Below, piece by piece: positions 16,793 through 26,615 of a stretch of 64,000 nucleotides of DNA. This DNA comes from Chloroflexota bacterium (GTDB lineage: Bacteria > Chloroflexota > Dehalococcoidia > Lucifugimonadales > Lucifugimonadaceae), in assembly GCA_013204545.1 (NCBI GenBank), contig JABMNN010000093.1, positions 45,683 through 109,682 of the forward strand, written 5' to 3'. Made by a program: the position numbers and the translations under genes. Below the pieces are notes generated by a model that saw only the letters and a program-made list of their open reading frames with translations, searched no databases and had not been told where the DNA came from. Each line of letters starts with the position of its first letter. Position 1 is the first letter of the stretch.

Positions 16793-17818
16793 ATGACTAA
16801 TTACACGATTATCGGGCTTGGACGAATCGGAACTTCACTCGGTATGGCTATACGTGGCGGAGGCAAAGATCGGGTCATTGGATACGATACTGATAACGGT
16901 GCACAAAGCATGGCTCAGCGCATGGGGGCAGTCGACGCTGTTGAGTGGAACATAGACAAAGCAGTTGCCGATGCTGATGTAGTGATTGCAGCGACTCCTG
17001 CAGGATCGCTTTATGACGTGTTCGAAGGCATATCACGCCATCTCAAGGCCGGAGCTGTTGTAACCGACACATCTCCTGCAAAACGAGCAGTTATGGAATG
17101 GGCAAAAGAACTGTTGCCACCAAACGTTGGTTATGTTGGCGGCAACCCATTGACGGGTGCGTCGATTCGTGAACAAAAAGAAGCATCCGGCTACATCTTT
17201 CACAACGCAAAATGGGCCGTTGTAGCTCCACCTACCGCAGATCAGCACTCGATACGAGCACTTACCGATCTCATCGAAAACGTTGGTGCGAAACCGGTGT
17301 TTATGGATGCATATGAACACGATTCGTTCTCAGCTGCAACAAGCGGTCTTCCTGCTGTCGTTTCAGCTGCAGTGATGAATGCAGTCAGTACTTCCCCTTC
17401 ATGGTCGGAAATTAGCAGATTTGTTGGCAGCGATTTCGATCACATCACAACACCCGCATCGAGCGATCCGGCTTCGTCTCAAAGTGCGGCAGCGACAAAT
17501 GCTGATATGCTCGCCCACTGGATCGATCAACTAATCGAGCGATTTCAGGTGATTCGAGATGGATTGTTGGATGATGAAGCCAGATTTGCCCCCGACGGAG
17601 TTCTTGCCGAATCGTTTATACAAGCGTGGGAGCAGCGTGCACGACTTGAAGCTGGTGTTGCCGATCGTCGACCAGAATCTGACGAACGCTCTCCTATTCC
17701 GTCTTCTAGCGACAACATGATGGGACTTTTTTTTGGCAGTCGTGTTGCTAAGGCGATGGGCGCAGGTCGAGACAAGAAAAAAGACTCGACGAAATATGAT
17801 CGTCGCAGAATGAATTAG
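16793..17818 (+). CDS. tyrA: Prephenate dehydrogenase-like protein (TyrA family)
   Basis: A 341-residue protein with a Rossmann start (YTIIGLGRIGTSLG) and an all-helical C-terminal dimer domain as in TyrA, which oxidises prephenate or arogenate on the route to tyrosine. It directly precedes aroA and gmk (10-base gap to aroA), supporting a shikimate-pathway role. Two sites differ from standard TyrA: the G-G-H-P-M-A-G motif reads GGNPLTG, and S-H-L-P-H reads SGLPAV, so two conserved His are missing. The last 40 residues are a basic, low-complexity extension. It may be a divergent dehydrogenase rather than a true TyrA. Confidence 0.72.
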   Translation: MTNYTIIGLGRIGTSLGMAIRGGGKDRVIGYDTDNGAQSMAQRMGAVDAVEWNIDKAVADADVVIAATPAGSLYDVFEGISRHLKAGAVVTDTSPAKRAVMEWAKELLPPNVGYVGGNPLTGASIREQKEASGYIFHNAKWAVVAPPTADQHSIRALTDLIENVGAKPVFMDAYEHDSFSAATSGLPAVVSAAVMNAVSTSPSWSEISRFVGSDFDHITTPASSDPASSQSAAATNADMLAHWIDQLIERFQVIRDGLLDDEARFAPDGVLAESFIQAWEQRARLEAGVADRRPESDERSPIPSSSDNMMGLFFGSRVAKAMGAGRDKKKDSTKYDRRRMN

Positions 17819-17828
17819 TAGAACTCGT

Positions 17829-19139
17829 ATGTCAGTAACTATTGCACGGCCGCGGTCACTTCGAGGAGAAATTATTGCTCCCGGTGACAAATCTGTTTCA
17901 CATAGAGCGATCATGTTCAATGCCCTGTCTAACACTGGTACAGCCACCGTTACCAATTTCTCACCAGGTGCTGACTGTACCTCTACGGTCGAGATCATGC
18001 GCGCTCTTGGCGTGGAGATAACCCGAGAGCCTGGAAAGAATGGTATGGGAGACAGCTTGACCGTAAAAGGGGTAGGACTCAACGGTCTCACGGAACCTAT
18101 CGATATTCTTGACGCTGGAAATAGCGGAACTACTACTCGATTGATGTCTGGCATTCTTGCAGGTCGCGACATGCTAGCGATACTTACGGGTGATGATTCT
18201 CTAAAGTCTCGTCCCATGGGACGAGTTGTCGCTCCGCTTACTAACATGGGAGCTGTAATCACCGGACGTGCTGACAATACTCTCGCCCCTCTCGTTTTCC
18301 ACGGCGGTTCGTTACACGGTTCTACCTATACCATGCCAGTCGCATCTGCTCAACTGAAGTCCTGTCTTCTACTGGCTGGACTTCGGGCCAATGGAACTAC
18401 GACACTTAATCAATCGACGGAATCTCGCGATCACACCGAACGAATGTTCTCTGCGATGGGGGTGAACCTGCAAAAGGTCGGCTTAAGTCTGGTACTTGAG
18501 CCTTCAGAACTCGAAACTGTCGACGTTGAGATTCCTGGCGACATAAGCAGCGCCGCATTCTGGATGGTTGCCGGCGTCTGCCATCCGGATGCTGAACTCC
18601 TGATCAGAAACGTTGGTATTAATCCTACGCGTGCTGGGATCATTACAGCTCTGAAAATGATGGGGGCAGACCTTACACTGGTCGACGAGAGGGAGGTTGC
18701 CGGTGAGCCTGTTGCCGATATTCTGGTCAAGACCAGTCAACTCAGAGGTATCGAACTCGCTGGCGACATTATTCCTCTGCTGATCGATGAAATTCCAGTT
18801 ATTGCAGTGGCGGCCGCTATCGCAGAAGGTGAAACGATAATTCGTGATGCAGAAGAGTTGCGAGTGAAAGAGTCAGATCGAATCCATGCGAGTATCACTT
18901 GGATGAATGGTGCTGGTATCGAAGCCGTTGGCACACCAGATGGCATGATCGTATCCGGTGGAAATTCAATTGGAGGCGGTCATTTCCAAAGTTATGATGA
19001 CCACCGGTTAGCCATGAGTCTTGGAGTAGCCGGACTGGTTTCGACAGAGCCGATCACTATTCTTGATCCAGATGTTGCAGGTATTTCGTACCCGAATTTC
19101 TGGAAAAGTATTGAAAATCTAGGTGGATTGGTTGGATAG
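17829..19139 (+). CDS. aroA: 3-phosphoshikimate 1-carboxyvinyltransferase (EPSP synthase)
   Basis: A 436-residue EPSP synthase, which joins shikimate 3-phosphate and phosphoenolpyruvate in the sixth step of aromatic amino acid synthesis. Landmarks: PGDKSVSHRAIMF near residue 18 (Lys, Ser, Arg of the substrate site), LDAGNSGTTTRLMSG near 94, KSRPMGRVVAPL, SAQLKSCLLLAGL, the AEELRVKESDRI box and YDDHRLAMSL near the C-terminus. Length is normal. The TyrA-like gene precedes it by 10 bases, and guanylate kinase overlaps its 3' end, so the three probably form one transcript. Confidence 0.96.
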   Translation: MSVTIARPRSLRGEIIAPGDKSVSHRAIMFNALSNTGTATVTNFSPGADCTSTVEIMRALGVEITREPGKNGMGDSLTVKGVGLNGLTEPIDILDAGNSGTTTRLMSGILAGRDMLAILTGDDSLKSRPMGRVVAPLTNMGAVITGRADNTLAPLVFHGGSLHGSTYTMPVASAQLKSCLLLAGLRANGTTTLNQSTESRDHTERMFSAMGVNLQKVGLSLVLEPSELETVDVEIPGDISSAAFWMVAGVCHPDAELLIRNVGINPTRAGIITALKMMGADLTLVDEREVAGEPVADILVKTSQLRGIELAGDIIPLLIDEIPVIAVAAAIAEGETIIRDAEELRVKESDRIHASITWMNGAGIEAVGTPDGMIVSGGNSIGGGHFQSYDDHRLAMSLGVAGLVSTEPITILDPDVAGISYPNFWKSIENLGGLVG

Positions 19140-19749
19140 CAAAGCTCCATCAAGCATGCGTCCTCTCGTAGTGGTAATCTCCGGTCCATCCGGTGTCGGA
19201 AAAGACGTGATGATTGAGCGAATGATTGAATCGGCACGTCTAGGATTCCATTTCACGGTTACTGCGACGACTCGTGACCCGCGACCTAGTGAGCAAGACG
19301 GCGTAAACCACCATTTCGTGTCGGTCGATGATTTTGTGAACTTGATTGCAGCCGATGAACTTCTGGAGTGGGCGCAAGTCTATGGCAACTACTATGGTGT
19401 GCCGAAGACACAGGTTCGTGATGCTTTGGCAGCGGGTAAACACGTCATCATGCGAGTCGATGTGCAGGGTGCGAAGCGTCTGAGCGAAGTAATTCCTGAT
19501 GCCCTACTCATCTTCATTATCCCTCCTTCGATCGATGTACTTAAAATTCACCTTAAACGCCGCGGAGTCGATTCCGAAGCCGAAATGTATAAGCGCCTTG
19601 CAGCGGCCAATGAAGAGATTAGTCAGGCGAGCCTCTTTGACTTCACGGTAACCAACGAAGAAAGTCGCCTAGATGAAACGGTTGATAAAGTCGTTGAGAT
19701 CATTGAATCCGAATCCCGAAGAATACCACCACGTAATATAAAAATATGA
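19123..19749 (+). CDS. gmk: Guanylate kinase
   Basis: A 208-residue guanylate kinase converting GMP and ATP to GDP and ADP. The P-loop is VVISGPSGVGKDVM. TATTRDPRPSEQDGVNHHFVS contains the GMP-binding Arg and Tyr/His positions, and YGNYYGVPKTQV and HVIMRVDVQGAKRL follow. The start is not certain: TTG at 19123 overlaps aroA by 17 bases, while ATG at 19156 (MRPLVVVISGPSG) gives a typical family N-terminus without overlap. Confidence 0.95.
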   Translation: MDWLDSKAPSSMRPLVVVISGPSGVGKDVMIERMIESARLGFHFTVTATTRDPRPSEQDGVNHHFVSVDDFVNLIAADELLEWAQVYGNYYGVPKTQVRDALAAGKHVIMRVDVQGAKRLSEVIPDALLIFIIPPSIDVLKIHLKRRGVDSEAEMYKRLAAANEEISQASLFDFTVTNEESRLDETVDKVVEIIESESRRIPPRNIKI

Positions 19750-19914
19750 TCATGTATAGATCGTCGATTCATGATGAAGCGTTGCTGGTGATTGATGACA
19801 CTTTTTCACTCGAATCAGTGGGATTGCCTACCCACAGCTCGACTGGAATCGTTTCGAGCCAGTCAGAATCATCCTCTATTCACTCGACGTCATCTCTAAA
19901 TTAGAACTACAGAT

Positions 19915-20410
19915 CGTGTTCACGCTGTCAACGGATTAGCACAAGCTTATATCGGCGCAGGTATCGAATTCGAGATCATTGCACAAGAAAGCGATGTCAA
20001 ATATCTGATTGGAAGCTGCCAGAGAGCAGCAATATTACCATCTGTTGACCACGATTCTCGGGCAGACACGGGAGTGGTAACTGTTTTTAGAACCGATCGT
20101 TATGATCGCTTTCCTGACTCTGGCTTGGTACGTGGCGGCATGTTCTATCTTGACGGAAATAAAGTTGCGACGTGTCACTCTCGCTATGCAACATCTGAGG
20201 TTTTTGTATTCCTCACGGGTGTCTGCGATGCAAAGGTTGATGGCATGACAGAGAGGTTTGTCGTTGATGAAATTCTGTACGTTCCTGCAGAAGAGAAGCA
20301 CGAGTAGGTCAATGTTGGTGAAGGTCGACTTGAGGTGTGGTTAACTGTTACACCAAACGTTACACTGAGCATACGTTTTACAACAATACATGGAAACGCA
20401 CAACGACATG
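19915..20410 (+). pseudogene. Cupin-domain protein pseudogene
   Basis: One frame from 19915 reads AVNGLAQAYIGAGIEFEIIA, then GLVRGGMFYLDGNKVATCH and TSEVFVFLTG, then VPAEEKHE, which is a cupin beta-barrel pattern. It meets an in-frame TAG at 20305-20307, after which the same frame continues VNVGEGRLEVWLTVTPNV, the normal end of the domain. An in-frame stop also lies at about 19900, where the N-terminus should continue. No working start is visible. About 150 bases before it (19750-19914) show nothing recognisable. Confidence 0.65.
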
Positions 20411-20489
20411 CCTTGATGGTCTCGAATCGCGTTCTCCCTTGCTCTAGTTGTCAGAACTGGACTATAAAAATCTAAAATCAGAACCCGAT

Positions 20490-21836
20490 TTAAGTTGGAT
20501 CGTATGTATCTTTCGTAAAGCGATCTCTCTGAAAAGATACGTACTGTTGCTTCGTCATGGCTGGCTCGTGGTTCTCAATGACCTTTCTGCTCAATTGTGC
20601 GTTGTCGCCAAGCAATTCGAGAACTGTTGCTGTCATGACTTTTGCGGGAGCGACCACTGCCCGGTCGTAGTCTTCAATCAAATAGTCGTGACCATGCCCA
20701 ATGCCTGAAGCAGAATTTGCATATGGATGGATCACCGGCATGATCGTACTCAAATCACCCATATCGGTCGATCCACCGTGCGTTTGATCATAAGGCACCA
20801 CGTTGATTGAATCTCGTCCAAGAATCAATTCGGCATTTCCGATAAACAACTTTTGCATTAACGGGTTCTGTCGTAATGAATGATATCCAGCGACCGTTTG
20901 TACCTCGACTGACGCTCCCATAGCGAGGGCGCCCGCCCTGTAGCAACGAATGACCCGTTCAGCTATCGGATTGATCGCCTCTACAGATTTTGCTCGAACT
21001 CTACCTTCATACAGAACCTCTCCCGGCACAGCGTTCACAGACGAACCTCCGCCAGTGATGATTCCATGGACTCGAACCACATCTGATTCCCTGAACGTTT
21101 CTCGTTGCGCATTTATTGCTGCATTGGCCAGCATTGCAGCCTGAAGAGCATTAATCCCTTGGTCCGGAGCACCACCGGCGTGTGACGATCTTCCGATGTA
21201 CCTAACTTGATGAGACACATGGGCATTAGACGTACCACCAATACTTAATCCTGAACTGCCATTTATGGCCGAGGTGTGAACCATCATCGCCATGTCAACA
21301 TCATCGAAGGTACCTAGACGGATCATCTCTTGTTTACCCGACAGAAATTCAAGTTCTCCAGCATTTTTCAACCCGAGGCGGTCTTGAATATCTATAAATT
21401 CTTCGGCTGGAGTGATGATGAAAGCTACATTCCCTGATAGAGCGTTCTTGAGTTCCGGTGCGCTGAGAGCAGTGGCGACGCCGAGCAAAGATCCAATTTG
21501 AGCGTGGTGGCCACACGCGTGGGCCGCACCGGTTTCCGGATCAGCCCCGGGGTGCTCTGGAACACGAAGGGCATCAAGTTCAGCAATTATGGCGATTGTG
21601 GGACCGGGCTTTGCCCCTCGTAACACCGCCTTCATTCCAGTGCGCGCTATCCCTGTCTCTACGACAAATCCCAGGGCTTGAAGTTGGGTTTGCACGAACA
21701 TTGCAGTTTTATATTCATTGAATCCAGTCTCGGGAGTGCTATATGCGGTTTTGGCAGTGGATATCAGATAGCGAGTAGCTGTATCAATGGACCTTAATGC
21801 GAATGCTCTAAATTCAGCTAGGTCGGAAGGAATCAT
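20490..21836 (-). CDS. M20 family amidohydrolase (AbgB/aminoacylase-like), copy A
   Basis: A metal-dependent amidohydrolase of the M20D subgroup that hydrolyses N-acyl amino acids or p-aminobenzoyl-glutamate-like amides. Landmarks: AELDALRVPEHPG, AHACGHHAQIGSLLG (metal His/Asp cluster), ITPAEEFIDI (catalytic Glu pair) and the dimerisation-domain HAGGAPDQGINALQAA. A frame also opens at 21875, but ATG at 21836 (MIPSDLAEF) removes a 35-base overlap with the upstream gene, leaving a 4-base gap, and is preferred. The gene upstream is a close paralogue, so the pair arose by tandem duplication. Confidence 0.9.
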   Translation of the reverse strand: MIPSDLAEFRAFALRSIDTATRYLISTAKTAYSTPETGFNEYKTAMFVQTQLQALGFVVETGIARTGMKAVLRGAKPGPTIAIIAELDALRVPEHPGADPETGAAHACGHHAQIGSLLGVATALSAPELKNALSGNVAFIITPAEEFIDIQDRLGLKNAGELEFLSGKQEMIRLGTFDDVDMAMMVHTSAINGSSGLSIGGTSNAHVSHQVRYIGRSSHAGGAPDQGINALQAAMLANAAINAQRETFRESDVVRVHGIITGGGSSVNAVPGEVLYEGRVRAKSVEAINPIAERVIRCYRAGALAMGASVEVQTVAGYHSLRQNPLMQKLFIGNAELILGRDSINVVPYDQTHGGSTDMGDLSTIMPVIHPYANSASGIGHGHDYLIEDYDRAVVAPAKVMTATVLELLGDNAQLSRKVIENHEPAMTKQQYVSFQRDRFTKDTYDPT

Positions 21837-21840
21837 CTGA

Positions 21841-23166
21841 TTACTCACTGTATGTGAAGTCAGATCGGAAGCCACGCATCCGGTTTAGATATTCGCTGAT
21901 CGTCATAGGTGCGTTGAATGACCCAGATATTTTACGGCCTTTCTCACCTCCATCCGCAAGCAAATCAATAACCGTCATTCCCATGGCTTTGCCCGCTTTA
22001 ACTACCGCAAGATCGTAGTTCTCAACCAAGTAATCAATGCCATGTCCATTCCCGCTCGTCGCATTGGCAGTTGGCTGGATAGTTGGCATTATTTGACTCA
22101 CATCGCCCATATCTGTGCAACCAGAGCTGTGGTTGAGTCTAATTACATTGTCGTCACCAATCAATGAAGCTGCATTGTGTCGGTATATTTCCGTAAGGCT
22201 CTCATCGTACTTCGCCGGAAGGTATCCAGGATTCGTAATAATTCGGACCATAGCACCGGTAGCCAACGCACCAGCGCGGAACGCTCGATCCACTTTTTCA
22301 GACGTGTTCAAAATGGCAGGAACGTTAGATGCCCTGACGTATGTTTCTATGCGTACATCGGACGGTACTGAATTCACCGCTGCCCCGCCCTTGGTAATAA
22401 TTGGATGAACTCTTACTGTGTCGGCATCACGGAAGGTCTCCCGTTGCGCATGGATCGCCGCTAAGCCAAGATGAGCGGCGTTCAAAGCATTCACTCCTAA
22501 ATGTGGGGAACCACCGGCATGAGCGGCTTTGCCGATGTACTGAATCGTCTTTCCGACCATTCCATTGTTAGAACCGCCAATACCGAAGGTTCCCGCCGTT
22601 TCACCACCTGTATGTGTCAGCATCGCTATATCAACGTCATTGAAGAAGCCCAGTTTTATGAATTCTTGTTTGCCTCCGAAAAACTCGATGTCTCCACTCG
22701 ACTGCAATGACTCGCGATATTCGAGCTCGATGTATTCCTCAGCGGGTGTGCCCATGAAGCTAATTTTGCCAGCAAGACCGTCGATTACTGAAGACTCTGT
22801 TAATCCAGCCGCAACAGCCAACATCGAACCAATTTGAGCGTGGTGGCCGCAGGCATGAGCAGCTCCGGTATCGGAATCGGCATGCGCGTGTCCAGGTACG
22901 AGCAGGGAGTCCAACTCGCCCATCACAGCAATATGTGGCCCCGGTCTTCCGGTGTCTAGCGTGCCGATTACGCCAGTTTTGGCGATTCCTGTTTTGACCT
23001 CAAACCCATTATTTTGTAACCATTCAGCTACAAGTTTTGAAGTGCGAATTTCTCGATAACCACTCTCTGGGTGATCAAGGATATCGCGTGAGACGCGTTC
23101 CAATTCGTCTGCCCGTAAATTGACTGACGAACTAAATGTACTTTTTAGACTGGCACGATCGACCAT
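21841..23166 (-). CDS. M20 family amidohydrolase, copy B
   Basis: A 441-residue paralogue of the gene just downstream, with the same signature blocks: ELDSLLVPGHAHADSDTGAA, HACGHHAQIGSMLA, FMGTPAEEYIELEY, AAHAGGSPHLGVNALNAAH and SGCTDMGDVSQIMPT. The catalytic Glu and metal ligands are in place. It is the first gene of a two-gene operon on the minus strand and lies divergent from glycerate kinase, with about 125 bases between. The natural substrate is unknown; carbamoylases and peptidases share the fold. Confidence 0.9.
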   Translation of the reverse strand: MVDRASLKSTFSSSVNLRADELERVSRDILDHPESGYREIRTSKLVAEWLQNNGFEVKTGIAKTGVIGTLDTGRPGPHIAVMGELDSLLVPGHAHADSDTGAAHACGHHAQIGSMLAVAAGLTESSVIDGLAGKISFMGTPAEEYIELEYRESLQSSGDIEFFGGKQEFIKLGFFNDVDIAMLTHTGGETAGTFGIGGSNNGMVGKTIQYIGKAAHAGGSPHLGVNALNAAHLGLAAIHAQRETFRDADTVRVHPIITKGGAAVNSVPSDVRIETYVRASNVPAILNTSEKVDRAFRAGALATGAMVRIITNPGYLPAKYDESLTEIYRHNAASLIGDDNVIRLNHSSGCTDMGDVSQIMPTIQPTANATSGNGHGIDYLVENYDLAVVKAGKAMGMTVIDLLADGGEKGRKISGSFNAPMTISEYLNRMRGFRSDFTYSE

Positions 23167-23290
23167 GGGCAGTGATTCTAAGTTCTAGCTTGATCGGCGA
23201 TGAGTGTAACAGTCACCCCACCTTGAGCCGAGATAAATAGCAGGGTTTACGACACCGACTAGTGGCAATGTCTCACCTATACTCACATTT

Positions 23291-24427
23291 ATGAAGAAAG
23301 TAGTCATCGCCCCACAAGGTTTTAAAGAGAGTTTAACCGGCATGGAAATTGCCGAAGCGATGTCGGTCGGGGTAAAACTCGTCTGGCCAGAGGCCGAAAC
23401 TGTTCTCATTCCAGTCGCCGATGGTGGTGACGGAACACTGCAAGCACTCGTCGACAGCTCTGATGGTGAAATTCGAACAGCTAAGGTCGAAGATGCTATC
23501 GGACGGACAATCGATGCTGAATGGGGCGCCCTCGGGAACGGCACAACAGCAGTTATCGAAATTGCACGTGCGGCCGGACTCGCCAGACTTGGACTGGATG
23601 AGCGTGACGTTCGGACTGCATCAACTTTCGGAGTTGGGCAGTTATTTATCGAGGCACTAGATGCTGGGTTCACAGATTTCATCATCGGAGTAGGCGGGAG
23701 TGCCACAAATGACGGTGGTGCGGGAATGATTCAGGCTATGGGCGGGAATCTAACAGATTCGACCGGCAAAGAAATCGCTCGTGGCGGCATCGGATTGTCC
23801 ACTCTGGCCAATATCGACGTATCGGGTCTCGACTCAAGAATGACTGGTGCAAGTGTTGTTGTCGCATGTGATGTGAGTAATCCGCTCTGTGGACCACGCG
23901 GTGCATCGGCGATTTTTGGGCCGCAAAAAGGTGCTACCTATGAAGATGTTCAGGAACTTGATGCCGCCCTAGCGAACTTCGCTGAGGTGATCGCCAAGGA
24001 TCTGCACACTGACGTTGCTGAAATTCCGGGTGCTGGAGCATCAGGAGGTCTTGGAGCAGGACTGATGGGATTTTTCGATGCCAGACTTCGTTTAGGAGCA
24101 GATATTGTTCTTGACGCGGTGAACCTCGATGAGCACCTCAAACGTGCTGATTTAGTGATTGTTGGGGAAGGGCAATTTGATCGTTCGACAGTTTTCAACA
24201 AATCTCCTGTCGCCGTCGCACAGCGTGCGAAGCGAAACGGCACTCCAGTGATCGGTATAGCGGGCTCGTTGGGTGCCGGATTCCGTGAGGTTCACCAACA
24301 CGGTATCGATGCAGTATTCAGCCTTGTGAATAGGCCGATGTCACTGAGGGCGGCGATGGAGGACACAAAGCGACTAGTTGCCATTGCGACCGAAGAGGCG
24401 TGCAGGGCGATAGCAATTAGTCTCTAG
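23291..24427 (+). CDS. Glycerate kinase (GarK/GlxK family)
   Basis: A 378-residue glycerate 2-kinase type I, which phosphorylates D-glycerate with ATP and feeds it to glycolysis. Landmarks: APQGFKESLTGMEIAEAM at the N-terminus, PVADGGDGTLQAL, GVGGSATNDGGAGM near residue 136, GPRGASAIFGPQKGA and GEGQFDRSTVFNKSPV. Length is typical. Next to the lactate and 2-hydroxyglutarate oxidation genes, it fits a hydroxy-acid catabolic neighbourhood. It converges on lutC with only 8 bases between the stops. Confidence 0.93.
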   Translation: MKKVVIAPQGFKESLTGMEIAEAMSVGVKLVWPEAETVLIPVADGGDGTLQALVDSSDGEIRTAKVEDAIGRTIDAEWGALGNGTTAVIEIARAAGLARLGLDERDVRTASTFGVGQLFIEALDAGFTDFIIGVGGSATNDGGAGMIQAMGGNLTDSTGKEIARGGIGLSTLANIDVSGLDSRMTGASVVVACDVSNPLCGPRGASAIFGPQKGATYEDVQELDAALANFAEVIAKDLHTDVAEIPGAGASGGLGAGLMGFFDARLRLGADIVLDAVNLDEHLKRADLVIVGEGQFDRSTVFNKSPVAVAQRAKRNGTPVIGIAGSLGAGFREVHQHGIDAVFSLVNRPMSLRAAMEDTKRLVAIATEEACRAIAISL

Positions 24428-24435
24428 TGTTTGCT

Positions 24436-25182
24436 TTAGCCGTGGTCAAGAATGATTAAATGGACTTCGAGGGGGCCATGTATCCCGGTAACGGTGGTTC
24501 CTTCGATGTCTGCCGTCTTGCTTGGACCTGAAATAAGGTTCATCGAACCGGCTAGTTTGCCCGACATAAAATCACTTCGCTCCATAGCAAATAGCTCGTC
24601 GAGTGAATCAAGAACTTCTCCATGCCTTAACACCGCTATATGAGTCGGTGGTGCAAGCGAAATTAACCGTGATAATCCACTTCGTGGGTGTAACACGATG
24701 GTGCCAGTTTCAGCTATGGCGTAATCGACCCCAGTGATACCGATATCGGCTGAAAATGCACTGGATTTCGAATTATCGACCAAAGCTGAACTGTTATCGC
24801 CAAAGTGCTCAGTAATTCCCAGTGTTGCACCGGTGCTTGTTACTGCCGACTCTATCCCGATTTGGTCGAGGACTTCGTGCTTGGATCGGAGAACTGAGGA
24901 CGCTTTCTTTTCTTCGCAAATGCTTGCCACGAGGTCCGATGCAGTTTCAGGGTTACATGCTCGATGAACTTTCCATCCTGCGGTCGCGGCCGCATCCGCC
25001 ATTTGGTCGACCAATTCTCGCGAGCGTGTATTCGCATCCGCCATCGCCATTTCGGCATTTGATTTCGCTAATACTCCATCATCGAATCCAGCAGTCGCAG
25101 AATCGGGGTTCGGCACAAGCACGACGGTGCGTCCCAGTGACGCCGTGACTGCGGCAAGGAATTTTGCTCGATCTGCCATCAC
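24436..25182 (-). CDS. lutC: LutC-like LUD-domain protein
   Basis: A 248-residue protein of the LUD (lactate utilisation) domain family, third gene of a lutABC operon. The C-terminal half carries ALGITEHFGDNSSALVDN-type sequence and VDYAIAETGTIVLHPRSG, the LUD core, where family members have a conserved A-E-T-G-T segment. It begins inside the end of lutB (4-base overlap). Its exact biochemical part in L-lactate oxidation is not established. No Fe-S motif is present, as usual for LutC. Confidence 0.88.
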   Translation of the reverse strand: MMADRAKFLAAVTASLGRTVVLVPNPDSATAGFDDGVLAKSNAEMAMADANTRSRELVDQMADAAATAGWKVHRACNPETASDLVASICEEKKASSVLRSKHEVLDQIGIESAVTSTGATLGITEHFGDNSSALVDNSKSSAFSADIGITGVDYAIAETGTIVLHPRSGLSRLISLAPPTHIAVLRHGEVLDSLDELFAMERSDFMSGKLAGSMNLISGPSKTADIEGTTVTGIHGPLEVHLIILDHG

Positions 25183-26615
25183 TTACCGCCTTTACTACGT
25201 TTGCTGAGTTTTGACTTCAACGATCTGGCCGAAATCGTGGGGAAATCTCTGGTTGAGGTCCAACCAGAAATGGGAGGAGGAGCTTTCTTCAGCCAGCCAT
25301 TTTTCGCCAACGGTCGCATAGCCAAGTTTGCCAATCGAGATCCAATATCGAACCTCTTGCGTCCCATCATACCGACACGCCAGGCCTTCCAAATACCACG
25401 TTCTTTAGCGGACGATGTTCTTTCGTCTTTGTCAGTTGAGCCTTCGGCTGTTCGCCATCTAAGTTCTAGAAGCATCCTAGGGATGTTAATTTTCACCGGA
25501 CAAGCGTCATGGCACGCTCCACACAAAGATGATGCACTTGGAAGGTTGCTGGCATCCTTAACACCGGTCATCACCGGAGAGACTATTGCTCCGATGGGGC
25601 CTGGATAGACCCAACCATAGGCATGCCCGCCAACCTTTCGATACACAGGACACGCGTTGAGGCAAGCTCCGCACCGTATGCAATTCAGTGACTCTCGCAT
25701 TTGCGGATCTTCGAGCAGCTTCTGACGACCGTTATCCATGATGACGAGATGGAACTCTTCAGGGCCTTCCTCTTCGTCAAATTTTCGTGAGCCGTTTACC
25801 ATCGTGACGTATGTAGAAATACGCTGCCCTGTTGCCGATCTAATGAGGATTCGTAACATGGTGCTTAGATCCTGAATGGATGGAATAATCTTTTCCATGC
25901 CCATTACAGCCACGTGTACTCGCGGCACAGTGGTCGACATCCGACCATTGCCTTCATTCGTCACCAGTGCGATTGAACCCGACTCTGCCACAGCGAAGTT
26001 GACACCAGTTACTGACATATCTGCTCGTTCGAAAACACCGCGTAATTTCTTACGAGCCATCATCGTTAATTCTGTCGCATCGGGAATTCGGTCACCATCT
26101 TTGTAATCATCATCAAGTAGCTTGGCGACGTCAGACCGAGACTTGTGCACGGCCGGTGCTATGAGATGATATGGCGTCTCATTTGCAAGCTGAATGATGT
26201 ACTCACCCAGATCCGTTTCGACCGTTTCAAAGCCCTCAGTGTTCATGGCCTCGGCGAGTCCCATCTCCTCCGAAACCATCGATTTGGACTTGATGACGGT
26301 TTTAATGTTCCGTTTGTGAGCAAGATCAATTATGTACTGGCGGGCTTCGGCAGCATCGGCGGCAAAAAACACGCGTCCGCCGTTCTTCTCAACGCTGTCA
26401 GCAAGCATTCCTAAGTAGTAGTCGAGATGCGCGATCGTGTGATCTTTGATCGCTTTACCCTTAGTTCGGAGGTCTTCCCAGTTATCTGTTTCTGCGGCCG
26501 CTAGGAGACGACCTTTAAAGAACCCTGTGTAGACATGTTCGATCGACTGTTGAATCTGTGCATCAGCCAGCGTTTGAGCGGCTTTTGACCGGAAGTTGAT
26601 AGTGACAGGCTTCAT
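25179..26615 (-). CDS. lutB: LutB-like iron-sulphur LUD protein
   Basis: A 478-residue protein: an N-terminal LUD domain (VTGVNFAVAESGSIALVTNEG near residue 205) followed by two 4Fe-4S ferredoxin motifs, CIRCGACLNACPVYRK near 316 and CGACHDACPVKINIPR near 368. This is the architecture of LutB, which with LutA and LutC oxidises L-lactate to pyruvate in the cytosol. It overlaps lutA and lutC by 4 bases each, so the three are one operon with translational coupling. A small C-terminal extension is basic. Confidence 0.94.
   Translation of the reverse strand: MKPVTINFRSKAAQTLADAQIQQSIEHVYTGFFKGRLLAAAETDNWEDLRTKGKAIKDHTIAHLDYYLGMLADSVEKNGGRVFFAADAAEARQYIIDLAHKRNIKTVIKSKSMVSEEMGLAEAMNTEGFETVETDLGEYIIQLANETPYHLIAPAVHKSRSDVAKLLDDDYKDGDRIPDATELTMMARKKLRGVFERADMSVTGVNFAVAESGSIALVTNEGNGRMSTTVPRVHVAVMGMEKIIPSIQDLSTMLRILIRSATGQRISTYVTMVNGSRKFDEEEGPEEFHLVIMDNGRQKLLEDPQMRESLNCIRCGACLNACPVYRKVGGHAYGWVYPGPIGAIVSPVMTGVKDASNLPSASSLCGACHDACPVKINIPRMLLELRWRTAEGSTDKDERTSSAKERGIWKAWRVGMMGRKRFDIGSRLANLAMRPLAKNGWLKKAPPPISGWTSTRDFPTISARSLKSKLSKRSKGGK

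Noticed and set aside
23185..23706. 173-codon frame on the minus strand inside glycerate kinase
   Set aside because: Ser/Ala/Pro-rich translation without domain features, antisense to a well-recognised kinase.
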